Assembly (NCBI RefSeq): GCF_006385675.1
Contig: NZ_VFRR01000014.1
Coordinates: 1-64,000, forward strand
Direction of reading: 5' to 3'
From: Maribrevibacterium harenarium
GTDB taxonomy: Bacteria; Pseudomonadota; Gammaproteobacteria; Pseudomonadales; Marinomonadaceae
DNA: 64,000 nucleotides
Within the stretch, counting starts at the first letter, position 1. Every line of letters begins with the position of its first letter. Under the pieces are notes generated by a model. The model searched no databases. It was not told where the DNA came from and saw nothing but the letters and a program-made list of their open reading frames with translations. Positions 8,311 to 16,287 of this stretch are shown here, piece by piece. The position numbers and the translations under genes were made by a program.

Positions 8311-8372
8311 TGCGAAATTATTGCGAAAGTGCGGCGTTGGTTAACCTGACTGATAAATTCTTGATTCGACAT
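8301..8372 (-). pseudogene. prfC: 5' stub of prfC (peptide chain release factor 3)
   Basis: The minus-strand frame from ATG at 8372 starts MSNQEFISQVN and continues with the RF3 hallmark RRTFAIISHPDA. The spacing from start to RR (residues 13-14) equals that of E. coli RF3. The next residues should be GKTT of the P-loop, but the frame changes to AQPFNA and stops. The remaining roughly 500 codons are absent from the window. Separation of the prfC start from its body is the expected result of SXT-type integration, where the element supplies a new start for the body at its other end. I see no strong ribosome binding site before this ATG. Confidence 0.8.
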
Positions 8373-8481
8373 GATATGGGCGTTTTGGGTCTGCAGCTGG
8401 TAAGGAAAAGTCTAAGGGGCGCTATTGTCCCTGATCTTGGCGGTGGAAACAACGGCAAAAAAGTCGCCTTAGGCAGCGCCG

Positions 8482-9237
8482 TTATTTTTCGGTACTGACT
8501 AATATAGCCGTGGTACTGGGGGGTGTTTCTGGTTGCAAGAGTAACTGTTGTAATTCGCCGATGTTGCCAACCCCATCCGTTTCCAGCTGCTGCTGTACTT
8601 GCAAACGCTGGCAGGGGCCGAGAAGCTCATAGCGGTAGGCCATGGAAGTAGCGCGACGTTTATCCGTTTCCAAAGTTTTAAGAGCCGTATAGAAGACTAA
8701 GTCGGAACGTTCCGTACCTGCGGCTCGACAGGGAGCTTGTTGAGCTCTGGCAATGTTGTTTTCCTGCCAGTCCGCTCCCCACAAGGAAATCAGGGTATCA
8801 TGGTGCCGCGTAACCACACTGCGAGCCAAATCTGATGCTTGAATATATTTAATAAGCTGCTCACGAACTCTAGAAATATCACGAAAATCTTCAGAGGCAG
8901 GCTTGAACCCGAGCATATCGTCCAGATCCCTTCCGTAGTACTGTACTAGGCCAATGTCCCAACTAACACTCGCTTGATGCAAAATAGCTTTGCGCATACC
9001 CGCGAGTAAGGCATGTCGATCAGCCAATGGAATGGTATCTAAACGCAACAAATAGGGAACGCCATAGCGGTTAAAGAAACGCTGAATATGGTGATCAACC
9101 ACCATCAAGTAGTGGGTTTTGGAGGGATAAATATCGTAAGGCTTAGTAAAACCATAAACCTGAGCCGCATTCTGCTGAGCCCAAGAAACCGGAACAAAGC
9201 ACAAAAGTACGATAAAAAGCGTTTTTCTCACTAGCAT
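8482..9237 (-). CDS. Secreted protein of unknown function
   Basis: About 251 residues with an N-terminal signal peptide: LVRKTLFIVLLCFVPVSWA, with cleavage likely after AWA. No transmembrane segment follows. The mature part is mixed alpha/beta by eye and contains two cysteines (in QAPCRAAG and LLGPCQRL) that could pair in the periplasm. I do not recognise a family. A GTG 12 bases upstream (9249) is an alternative start. It ends just upstream of the prfC stub in the same direction, so it was the gene before prfC in the uninterrupted chromosome. Confidence 0.6.
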   Translation of the reverse strand: MLVRKTLFIVLLCFVPVSWAQQNAAQVYGFTKPYDIYPSKTHYLMVVDHHIQRFFNRYGVPYLLRLDTIPLADRHALLAGMRKAILHQASVSWDIGLVQYYGRDLDDMLGFKPASEDFRDISRVREQLIKYIQASDLARSVVTRHHDTLISLWGADWQENNIARAQQAPCRAAGTERSDLVFYTALKTLETDKRRATSMAYRYELLGPCQRLQVQQQLETDGVGNIGELQQLLLQPETPPSTTAILVSTEK

Positions 9238-9485
9238 GGATAGAAACACAACCTACTTCGAATCATCACCGGGACAACATAGCATCAATGACGCTCAGGC
9301 ATATCAGATACAAGCTGAAGATTACTACAAGTTCGCCCCACTGCAACTTAACCCTATCAAAAGTATGTTAATACTCAAACTATTTACTCATTCTGTGAAC
9401 AGTATTTAAGCAAAACCAACAAACTTCCCGATGCTTTTTCGCTACCATGGGAGTCATTCATTGCCAACGATGAGAGCCCTAACCC

Positions 9486-11390
9486 ATGAGCCACTCCCTC
9501 AATCATGCACAACTACCACTCCTGCTGGCCGGACCTATGTTAAGACGTGCCACGCCAGAACAGTGCCTAATTTGGGTGGCAACATCTAGGGCAGTTGAGA
9601 TAACCGGGGAGCTCACACAAGCTAGCCAAAATGTACCAACCAAGTTCACTAGTCAGAGTGTACGCATTAGCGACGCCTTACATATCCATTTAGTTGAGAT
9701 TGCGATAAAGGCGGAAATTGACCCACAGATCCCTCTTAGCTACCAGCTTTTTGCCCTTGATCAAGACGGATCAGCAACTAACTTAGTGACGCCAGTAAAT
9801 GGCAACACCCCCTTCACTTTTCGTCCTTGTTGCCAAATTCGCAAAATTCTGCATGGATCTTGTCGAAAACCACACCATCAACAAACACAACAGCCCCATG
9901 CCGATGGTTTGGCTCGAGCAGCCCAGTATTTACGCTCTCACACACCGGAACAATGGCCTGACGTATTGATACTTTCAGGTGATCAAATCTATGCGGATGA
10001 CGTGGCAGGACCCATGCTAAGGGCAATTCATCAGGTGATAGCACTGCTCGGGCTGCCCGACGAGGAGCTAGATAGCCTAAACAATCATTTAACGGGACTG
10101 CATACCACAGCCACCTATCTGTACCGTCGAGAAGAACTACTGCCCTCCAGTGAGGGAAAATCCAGTGATGAAGAAGTTAAGCGGCAGTTTTTTGGTGGCG
10201 TGAAGAAACCCATTTTCTCTTCCGACAACGCCCACAATCATTTGATCAGTTTCGCCGAAGTCATGGCCATGTATTTATTGTGCTGGTCTCCCACCCTATG
10301 GCAATGGGTGGATTTATCTGCACCAGAAGATTTATCAGAGGAATATATCGAGCGCTATAGCAAAGAACGAATCGCCATTGAAGATTTCAAACGGGGGCTA
10401 GGAGATGTTGCTAACGTGCTCGCCCAACTACCAACCGCTATGATGTTTGACGACCACGACATTACCGATGACTGGAATCTTACCGCCGAATGGGAACTGA
10501 TGGCCTACGGGCACCCCTTATCGAAACGCATTATCGGCAATGCGCTGATGGGATATTTTCTCTGCCAAGGCTGGGGGAATAACCCTGAAGCATTCGACTC
10601 GACTTTTCACCAGCACCTTCAGCTAGCCATTGGGAATCTCGGCAAAGAGCAGCATGATGACTTTATTGATCAGTTGCTAAAATTTGACCAATGGCATTAC
10701 CAGTGGCAAACCACACCTAAGCTAGTGGTATTGGATACGCGAACCCATCGCTGGCGCTCAGAAAGCAACTTCGGCAAACCAAGTGGTCTAATGGACTGGG
10801 AAGCCCTAACCGATTTACAACAAACCATTCTTGGTGAGCAGGCCGTGATTTTGGTGTCTCCCGCGCCGGTGTTTGGTGTCAAACTGATTGAAGCCATTCA
10901 ACGGCTCTTCACCTGGATTGGCAAACCACTGTTAGTAGATGCAGAAAACTGGATGGCACACCCTGGGGCCGCTCACGCCCTCTTAAACATGTTTAAACAC
11001 CCCAAAACCCCGCAAAATTTCCTGATACTTTCCGGTGACGTACATTATTCGTTTGTTTATGACATCGCGATTCGGAGCAAATTGAGCAGCCCAGATATTT
11101 GGCAGGTGACTAGCAGCGGCATTCGTAATGAATTTCCAGCGCCACTGCTAACTTGGTTTGATCGCCTTAATCGTTGGCTCTACGCTCCTTGGTCTCCTCT
11201 CAACGTTTTCACCAAACGTCGAGATATGCGAGTCACACCCCGTAAACCGGAGTTCGCCGACAATGGCGAACGTTTGCTCAACCAAGCGGGGATTGGTCTA
11301 ATTGAATTGGATGAGCACGGCAAGCCAACACGCATAGCTCAACTTTGCACCAGCGGCACAACCATCCATTTTGACCGTGAGCCGGATTAA
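9486..11390 (+). CDS. PhoD-like metallophosphatase, cytoplasmic form
   Basis: A 634-residue protein of the PhoD-like phosphatase class. It has an N-terminal beta-sandwich-like region to about residue 115 and then a calcineurin-type core. Metal-binding motifs are SGDQIYADD at 164-172, FDDHDITDDW at 321-330 and SGDVHYS near 520. The family hydrolyses phosphodiesters or monoesters with bound metals. There is no Tat or Sec signal peptide, so it probably acts in the cytoplasm, unlike classical PhoD. The substrate is unknown. Its end overlaps the convergent EamA transporter by 4 bp. Confidence 0.75.
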   Translation: MSHSLNHAQLPLLLAGPMLRRATPEQCLIWVATSRAVEITGELTQASQNVPTKFTSQSVRISDALHIHLVEIAIKAEIDPQIPLSYQLFALDQDGSATNLVTPVNGNTPFTFRPCCQIRKILHGSCRKPHHQQTQQPHADGLARAAQYLRSHTPEQWPDVLILSGDQIYADDVAGPMLRAIHQVIALLGLPDEELDSLNNHLTGLHTTATYLYRREELLPSSEGKSSDEEVKRQFFGGVKKPIFSSDNAHNHLISFAEVMAMYLLCWSPTLWQWVDLSAPEDLSEEYIERYSKERIAIEDFKRGLGDVANVLAQLPTAMMFDDHDITDDWNLTAEWELMAYGHPLSKRIIGNALMGYFLCQGWGNNPEAFDSTFHQHLQLAIGNLGKEQHDDFIDQLLKFDQWHYQWQTTPKLVVLDTRTHRWRSESNFGKPSGLMDWEALTDLQQTILGEQAVILVSPAPVFGVKLIEAIQRLFTWIGKPLLVDAENWMAHPGAAHALLNMFKHPKTPQNFLILSGDVHYSFVYDIAIRSKLSSPDIWQVTSSGIRNEFPAPLLTWFDRLNRWLYAPWSPLNVFTKRRDMRVTPRKPEFADNGERLLNQAGIGLIELDEHGKPTRIAQLCTSGTTIHFDREPD

Positions 11391-12265
11391 GAGGCAGTGA
11401 AGACCGCACGAATTTGCGTCCATTTGCTGATCAACATAGCGATAAAAATCAAACTACATCCTACTATTTGTGTCAGCGCCATGGTTTCCATAAACCAAAA
11501 GCTGGCGAACACTGCCGTCCACATAGGTTCTAGGTTCATAATTACCGCTGCATGACTCGCAGGGGTCAAACTCATACCGTAGGTTTGCAACAGAAAACGC
11601 AGACTTGTGGCAATGAGTGTACTTGCAAGGAACCAGCCAAACACCGGCAAGCTAACCACTTCAGGCCATGTTTCCAAAAATAGAGACAAAATAAACGCCA
11701 GTGTACCGGCGCTTATAAGCTGGATAGAAGTCAGTACCAGCACATGCATACGGGTGGAAGAACGGGATAGTAAGTTAAACTGTAACGCAAAGGTCACCGC
11801 TGCAACTAAAAAATAAAGATGAGATAACTCAAACGCTAAGCCGTCGTTTAACGCCAGTAAACCAAGCCCTATTACCGCCACCGGCAGCGATAGCCATACA
11901 GGCAACCCAGGACGGTCGCCAAACAGTAGCTTGGCCATAATCGGCACCAAAATCACCCCCAAGCTGGTAATAAAAGCACCAACACCTAACTGGGTGGAAT
12001 GGTCTAGTCCCACGATCCATAACATCATAGCCACCCCCATTACCAAGCCTACTAAAATCGCATTCTTGATGTCGGAGAAACGCAGGCCAACAAAGTACTT
12101 ACGCCCAGCCAATAACAGGATAAAACCAGCAACAAGGAAACGCACACCCATGAATAATAGAGGAGGCAGGCCAGCTAGGGTTTCTTTAGAAAAAATCCAA
12201 CCGAATGCTGCCAAAATAGTGACGAGGATAAGTACCAATTCAGCACGAAAGTGAGAACGCAGCAT
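11387..12265 (-). CDS. EamA-family DMT transporter
   Basis: A 292-residue inner-membrane protein with about ten hydrophobic segments arranged as two EamA repeats. Visible signatures are the first-repeat helix FGWIFSKETLAGLPPLLFMGVRFL and the second-repeat stretch LMNLEPMWTAVFASFWF-like region near residues 240-258. Members export amino acids or other small metabolites, and the substrate cannot be read from sequence. A GAGG motif precedes the ATG. It lies head-to-tail with the downstream monooxygenase on the same strand, 66 bp apart. Confidence 0.82.
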   Translation of the reverse strand: MLRSHFRAELVLILVTILAAFGWIFSKETLAGLPPLLFMGVRFLVAGFILLLAGRKYFVGLRFSDIKNAILVGLVMGVAMMLWIVGLDHSTQLGVGAFITSLGVILVPIMAKLLFGDRPGLPVWLSLPVAVIGLGLLALNDGLAFELSHLYFLVAAVTFALQFNLLSRSSTRMHVLVLTSIQLISAGTLAFILSLFLETWPEVVSLPVFGWFLASTLIATSLRFLLQTYGMSLTPASHAAVIMNLEPMWTAVFASFWFMETMALTQIVGCSLIFIAMLISKWTQIRAVFTAS

Positions 12266-12331
12266 GGGAAAACCTCGATGAGGAAAGCGTCAGCGCCTCA
12301 CATGACGCTGAAACCTGAAGTAAAAACAAAT

Positions 12332-13534
12332 TTAAAGAGTCACACTAGTGACATCGTAGCCATAGATAGGATCAAGCTTCACATTGGCAATAGCAGGAAT
12401 AAGTTTGGTCGCAAGGCCAATACCTTTAAGTTTCAGCTTGCCGGAGAGACCGCCATACATATGATACAAGCCGGCATTTTCTCGGGAAATACGCTGAATC
12501 TCAGTCGCTCTGGGTTTACGCAGCTCTTCGTAGCGCGGTAGCGCCGCTTCCACCGGATCACGCACTAAAAGATTTGCCAGCACGTATGCGTCTTCAATCG
12601 CCATCGCCGCACCTTGTGCCATAAAAGGTAACATTGGGTGACAGGCATCTCCGAGCAATACGGCCCGACCATCATGCCATTTTGGTAACGTGGGACGACC
12701 ATTCAAAGCCCAAACAAAGGTCGACTCGCAAGCTGACAAAATCCCAGTAACTTCAGGATGCCAACCGGAAAATAATCGGCGTAACTGCTGCAAATCCCCT
12801 TGATGGCTCCAGGATTCTTCTAACCACTCTGCCCGCTCTTCCACGGCCACAAAGTTAATTAGGTCACCACCTCGCAGGTAGTAGCTGACAAAATGGCGCT
12901 TTGGTCCAACCCAAACACACGCATCATGGGCGATGGAGACATCTTTAATCGCGTCCTTATGCACCACTCCTCGCCAAGCAATCTGCCCAGTAAAAATAGG
13001 CGCTTGAACTCCTAACATGGTTTCACGGATGGTGGAGCGCAACCCATCGGCGCCGATAATCACATCCGCTTTTTCGCTGCCATGGTCAAGTAATAAAGTG
13101 GCTTTATTGCCTTCGTTGCGATAACCCCGCACAACCTGACCGAGCTCGATATCTACCCCATGCTGTACACAGGCTTCTACTAACAGCGCATGTAAATCCG
13201 CCCGATGAATATGCAGGTAAGGAGCCCCATACCGCTGCTGCGCCACCTCTCCAAGTGGCGTACGCAGGTAGTATTCTCCACTTTCATAGTCACGTATGGT
13301 GGCATTTTGTGGCGCAAAGGCGGTCGCCTTAATGGCCTTCTCCAGATCAAGGTGACGCATCACCTTCATAGCATTAGCACTTAACTGTAGCCCAGCACCG
13401 ACTTCACCTAGTACCGGCGCTTGTTCTAGCACCCGCACTTGTTTGCCTTTTTTCGCTAGCGCTAATGCTACTGTGAGGCCGCCGATACCGGCACCTGCAA
13501 CCAGAATGGTGTCTGCAAATTCTGCGTGTTTCAA
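12332..13534 (-). CDS. Class A FAD-dependent monooxygenase (salicylate hydroxylase-like)
   Basis: About 400 residues. The N-terminal Rossmann motif LVAGAGIGG binds FAD. IIGADGLRSTIR is the DG motif, and LLGDACHPMLPFMAQGA is the GD motif that contacts the FAD ribityl and pyrophosphate. This is the UbiH/PHBH fold, close to salicylate 1-hydroxylase and 3-hydroxybenzoate 6-hydroxylase. The substrate is probably an aromatic acid, but no aromatic-catabolic genes are adjacent. TTG at 13534 is preferred because AGGGAAG lies 3 bases before it and the family starts near there; a GTG at 13552 is possible. Confidence 0.8.
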   Translation of the reverse strand: MKHAEFADTILVAGAGIGGLTVALALAKKGKQVRVLEQAPVLGEVGAGLQLSANAMKVMRHLDLEKAIKATAFAPQNATIRDYESGEYYLRTPLGEVAQQRYGAPYLHIHRADLHALLVEACVQHGVDIELGQVVRGYRNEGNKATLLLDHGSEKADVIIGADGLRSTIRETMLGVQAPIFTGQIAWRGVVHKDAIKDVSIAHDACVWVGPKRHFVSYYLRGGDLINFVAVEERAEWLEESWSHQGDLQQLRRLFSGWHPEVTGILSACESTFVWALNGRPTLPKWHDGRAVLLGDACHPMLPFMAQGAAMAIEDAYVLANLLVRDPVEAALPRYEELRKPRATEIQRISRENAGLYHMYGGLSGKLKLKGIGLATKLIPAIANVKLDPIYGYDVTSVTL

Positions 13535-13671
13535 CGGCTTCCCTATTCGCACAATTGGTCAAAAAATTGCTGGTTATAGTAGCAAACTTGTTATCAGAAA
13601 CGCAGGCCACAAACACGATAAATAACAAGGACATTGACATTTGTTGTGCGCTTGTAAAGAGACACTATTGC

Positions 13672-13687
13672 TGGCTTAGTTTTTGCT
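13672..13687 (+). promoter_or_regulatory. Candidate sigma-54 promoter
   Basis: In the 350-bp gap before the ATP-grasp operon, TGGCTTAGTTTTTGCT matches the -24/-12 pattern TGGC-N8-TTGC(A/T) with correct spacing. Transcription would start near 13698, about 190 bp before the first gene. No clear NtrC site is visible. A single motif of this kind can arise by chance. The rest of the gap shows nothing else I can name. Confidence 0.35.
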
Positions 13688-13888
13688 GTTATACCTATCG
13701 TGGCAGTCGCAAATAGGACATTAGCCCCTAATTGGGTAAGCACTGACACAAATATGCAAAAAATTTGATCCAAAACGGGATCTAGCACTTGCCTCTAACA
13801 CCAAACTGGGGCATTGATACACACAATGGATCACGGCAACGCACTACATTGACTCAGCCGATCCCATTGTCAGAGAGGACATACGCCT

Positions 13889-15343
13889 ATGGATACACTC
13901 ACAAAAAACTATAACAGCGGTGAATTTTACGACGAACTGATGGATCACCAAGGCTCGCCCCGCACTCCTGCAGAACAACTCATTAAATATCTCGACACCC
14001 TTCCCCCCGACGAACTAGAAAAACGCAGACTGTTAGCCGAAGCCACTATTCAAGAAATGGGTATCAGCTTCACTGTGTACACGGACGAAGGCAATATCGA
14101 CCGAGCTTGGCCCTTTGACATAGTGCCCCGTATCATAGATGCGGAAGATTGGAAGGTTGCCGAAGCTGGGCTTAAACAGCGACTTAAAGCCCTCAACCAC
14201 TTCATCGACGATCTCTACCACGATCAAAACTGCATTAAAGACGGCATCATCCCTGAGCACATCATCAAAGATTCGAAAAACTTCCGCCCAGAATGTGTTG
14301 GTGTGAGTCCCGCTTTCGGTGTTTGGGCCCATATTTGTGGTACCGATTTGGTGCGCGATGACAAGGGTACGTTTTACGTACTGGAGGATAACCTACGGGT
14401 TCCTTCAGGCGTATCTTATATGTTGGAAAACCGCGCTATTACGAAACGAGTATTACCTGAACTGTTTGAAAACGACGATATCCAACCGGTAGGCGCTTAT
14501 ACAGCCCATCTTTTTGATACCTTGGCGGCACTTTCGCCGCGTAAAGTGGAGCGCCCTGAAATCGTGGTGCTCACACCAGGGATTTATAACTCGGCTTACT
14601 TCGAGCACTCGTTCCTGGCACAACAAATGGGGGTTGAGCTGGTCGAAGGCTCGGATCTTTTCGTCGATAGCGACGATTGCGTCTACATGAAAACCATTTA
14701 CGGGCCAGAGCGGGTCGATGTGATCTATCGTCGCATCGATGACCTGTTCCTAGATCCCGAAGTATTCCAGAAAGACTCTGTGCTCGGTGTTCCTGGTCTG
14801 ATGCGCGCTTGGAAAGCCGGCAATGTAGCCCTTGCCAATGCCCCCGGGGCTGGGGTGGCTGACGATAAAGTGGTGTACGCGTACGTGCCCGCCCTGATTC
14901 ATTACTACTTGAATGAAGAACCCATTCTCGCCAATGTGGAAACCTACTTGTGTGAAAACCCGGAAGATCGAGAGTTTGTACTCGCTAACTTAGACAAACT
15001 GGTAGTGAAACCTGCCAATGAGTCCGGCGGCTATGGCATGTTAGTTGGGCCCCATTCGACCAAGAAAGATCAGCAACTATTCGCGGAATTGATTCAGAAG
15101 AATCCGCGCAACTACATCGCTCAGCCAACGCTGAAACTGTCTACCGCCCCAACGCTCGTTGGTAAAGGCGTACTAGAACCGCGTCATCTGGACCTACGCC
15201 CATTTATTCTGCAAAGCAAAGACACCTACGTCACCATGGGGGGGCTCACTCGCGTCGCCTTGAAAAAAGGCTCTTTGGTTGTTAATTCGTCCCAAGGGGG
15301 CGGTAGTAAAGACACTTGGATTGTCGCCACAAAAGGACATTAA
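13889..15343 (+). CDS. Circularly permuted ATP-grasp protein (set 1)
   Basis: A 484-residue protein of the circularly permuted ATP-grasp class (DUF404/DUF407, CP_ATPgrasp). Typical stretches are the EDWKVAEAGLKQRLKALNHF region, DNLRVPSGVSYMLENR, VVLTPGIYNSAYFEHSFLAQQMG, DVIYRRIDDLFLDP and the C-terminal KDTWIVATK. Comparative genomics (Iyer and colleagues) predicts these act as amidoligases joining amino acids or peptides, together with alpha-E and transglutaminase partners. It is the first gene of the five-gene operon, followed after 2 bp by the alpha-E gene. The substrate is unknown. Confidence 0.85.
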   Translation: MDTLTKNYNSGEFYDELMDHQGSPRTPAEQLIKYLDTLPPDELEKRRLLAEATIQEMGISFTVYTDEGNIDRAWPFDIVPRIIDAEDWKVAEAGLKQRLKALNHFIDDLYHDQNCIKDGIIPEHIIKDSKNFRPECVGVSPAFGVWAHICGTDLVRDDKGTFYVLEDNLRVPSGVSYMLENRAITKRVLPELFENDDIQPVGAYTAHLFDTLAALSPRKVERPEIVVLTPGIYNSAYFEHSFLAQQMGVELVEGSDLFVDSDDCVYMKTIYGPERVDVIYRRIDDLFLDPEVFQKDSVLGVPGLMRAWKAGNVALANAPGAGVADDKVVYAYVPALIHYYLNEEPILANVETYLCENPEDREFVLANLDKLVVKPANESGGYGMLVGPHSTKKDQQLFAELIQKNPRNYIAQPTLKLSTAPTLVGKGVLEPRHLDLRPFILQSKDTYVTMGGLTRVALKKGSLVVNSSQGGGSKDTWIVATKGH

Positions 15344-15345
15344 TC

Positions 15346-16287
15346 ATGCTTTCACGTGTTGCAGAACGTTTATTTTGGAGCGCTCGCTACCTAGAGCGGG
15401 TGGAAAATACCGCCCGTTTAGTTAGCGTGTATGACGAATTGTTATTTGACCTTCCCAGAGACATTAATATCTCTTGGTATAACTTGATCGAAATTAACAG
15501 TGGTGTGGAGCTGTTTGAGCAGCGTTATCGGGTCAAGGATGAGCGCAATGTGGTGAAGTTCCTTCTTGCCGATGATACCAATCCTAGCTCCATGCTCTCT
15601 TCCCTAAACATGGTGCGGGAAAACATTCGTACTACTCGGGATGTGGTACCCGGTGAAATGTGGGAGCTGATCAACGAGCTAGATCTATTCGCCAAACAGA
15701 ACATCAAACAAGGCATCAACCGCTCTGAACGTCACGCTTACCTAAATACCATTATCGAAGGTTGCCAAAAACTGATTGGCTTACTCGCTGGCACCATGCC
15801 GCGGGATGCAGGCTGGCGCTTTTTGACTATGGGACGCTACCTAGAGCGGGTAGACATGAATACCCGTATCTTAGACGCAGCTATCTCGCTGATGTTGCAA
15901 TCCCAAGAGGAAGAGAGCGTCCGTTTAGGGCAGGTCATTTGGTCGAAAGTATTAAAATCCCAGAGTGCCTACTTGAGCTATCGTCGCACCGTACGTGCTG
16001 CCGTAAATGGTGCCCATGCGGTGACTTTCTTGATCAATGATCCTTATTTTCCTCGCTCCCAGCGTTACTGCCTCAGCCAAATCAAGGAAGCGGCAGAAGC
16101 CCTACCCCGTGCCGGAGTGATTGCTAAGCAAGTGGAAAAGCTACTAGAAGACACGCCAGTAATCGAACACTCGGAAGACTTAAACAAAGCATTCAGCGAC
16201 TACCTAAATGACGTGCAGTTAAGTCTGATGGAGCTTAACCATCAAATCACGGAAAACTGGTTCTACTTTCAGCAGGGAGACGCCTAA
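15346..16287 (+). CDS. Alpha-E domain protein (DUF403)
   Basis: A 313-residue all-helical protein of the alpha-E family. It opens with the signature MLSRVAERLFWSARYLERVENTARL, and a second ERV motif lies at GRYLERVDMNTRI. Members always accompany circularly permuted ATP-grasp proteins and are thought to form part of the ligase complex. The ATG at 15346 follows AAGGAC by 8-9 bases; an upstream TTG overlapping the previous gene is unlikely. The stop TAA shares its last A with the next ATG, so translation is coupled. Confidence 0.85.
   Translation: MLSRVAERLFWSARYLERVENTARLVSVYDELLFDLPRDINISWYNLIEINSGVELFEQRYRVKDERNVVKFLLADDTNPSSMLSSLNMVRENIRTTRDVVPGEMWELINELDLFAKQNIKQGINRSERHAYLNTIIEGCQKLIGLLAGTMPRDAGWRFLTMGRYLERVDMNTRILDAAISLMLQSQEEESVRLGQVIWSKVLKSQSAYLSYRRTVRAAVNGAHAVTFLINDPYFPRSQRYCLSQIKEAAEALPRAGVIAKQVEKLLEDTPVIEHSEDLNKAFSDYLNDVQLSLMELNHQITENWFYFQQGDA

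Noticed and set aside
8274-8498. Plus-strand open frame of 74 codons
   Set aside because: It is antisense to the prfC stub and its upstream region; the minus strand shows the RF3 sequence and explains this segment better.
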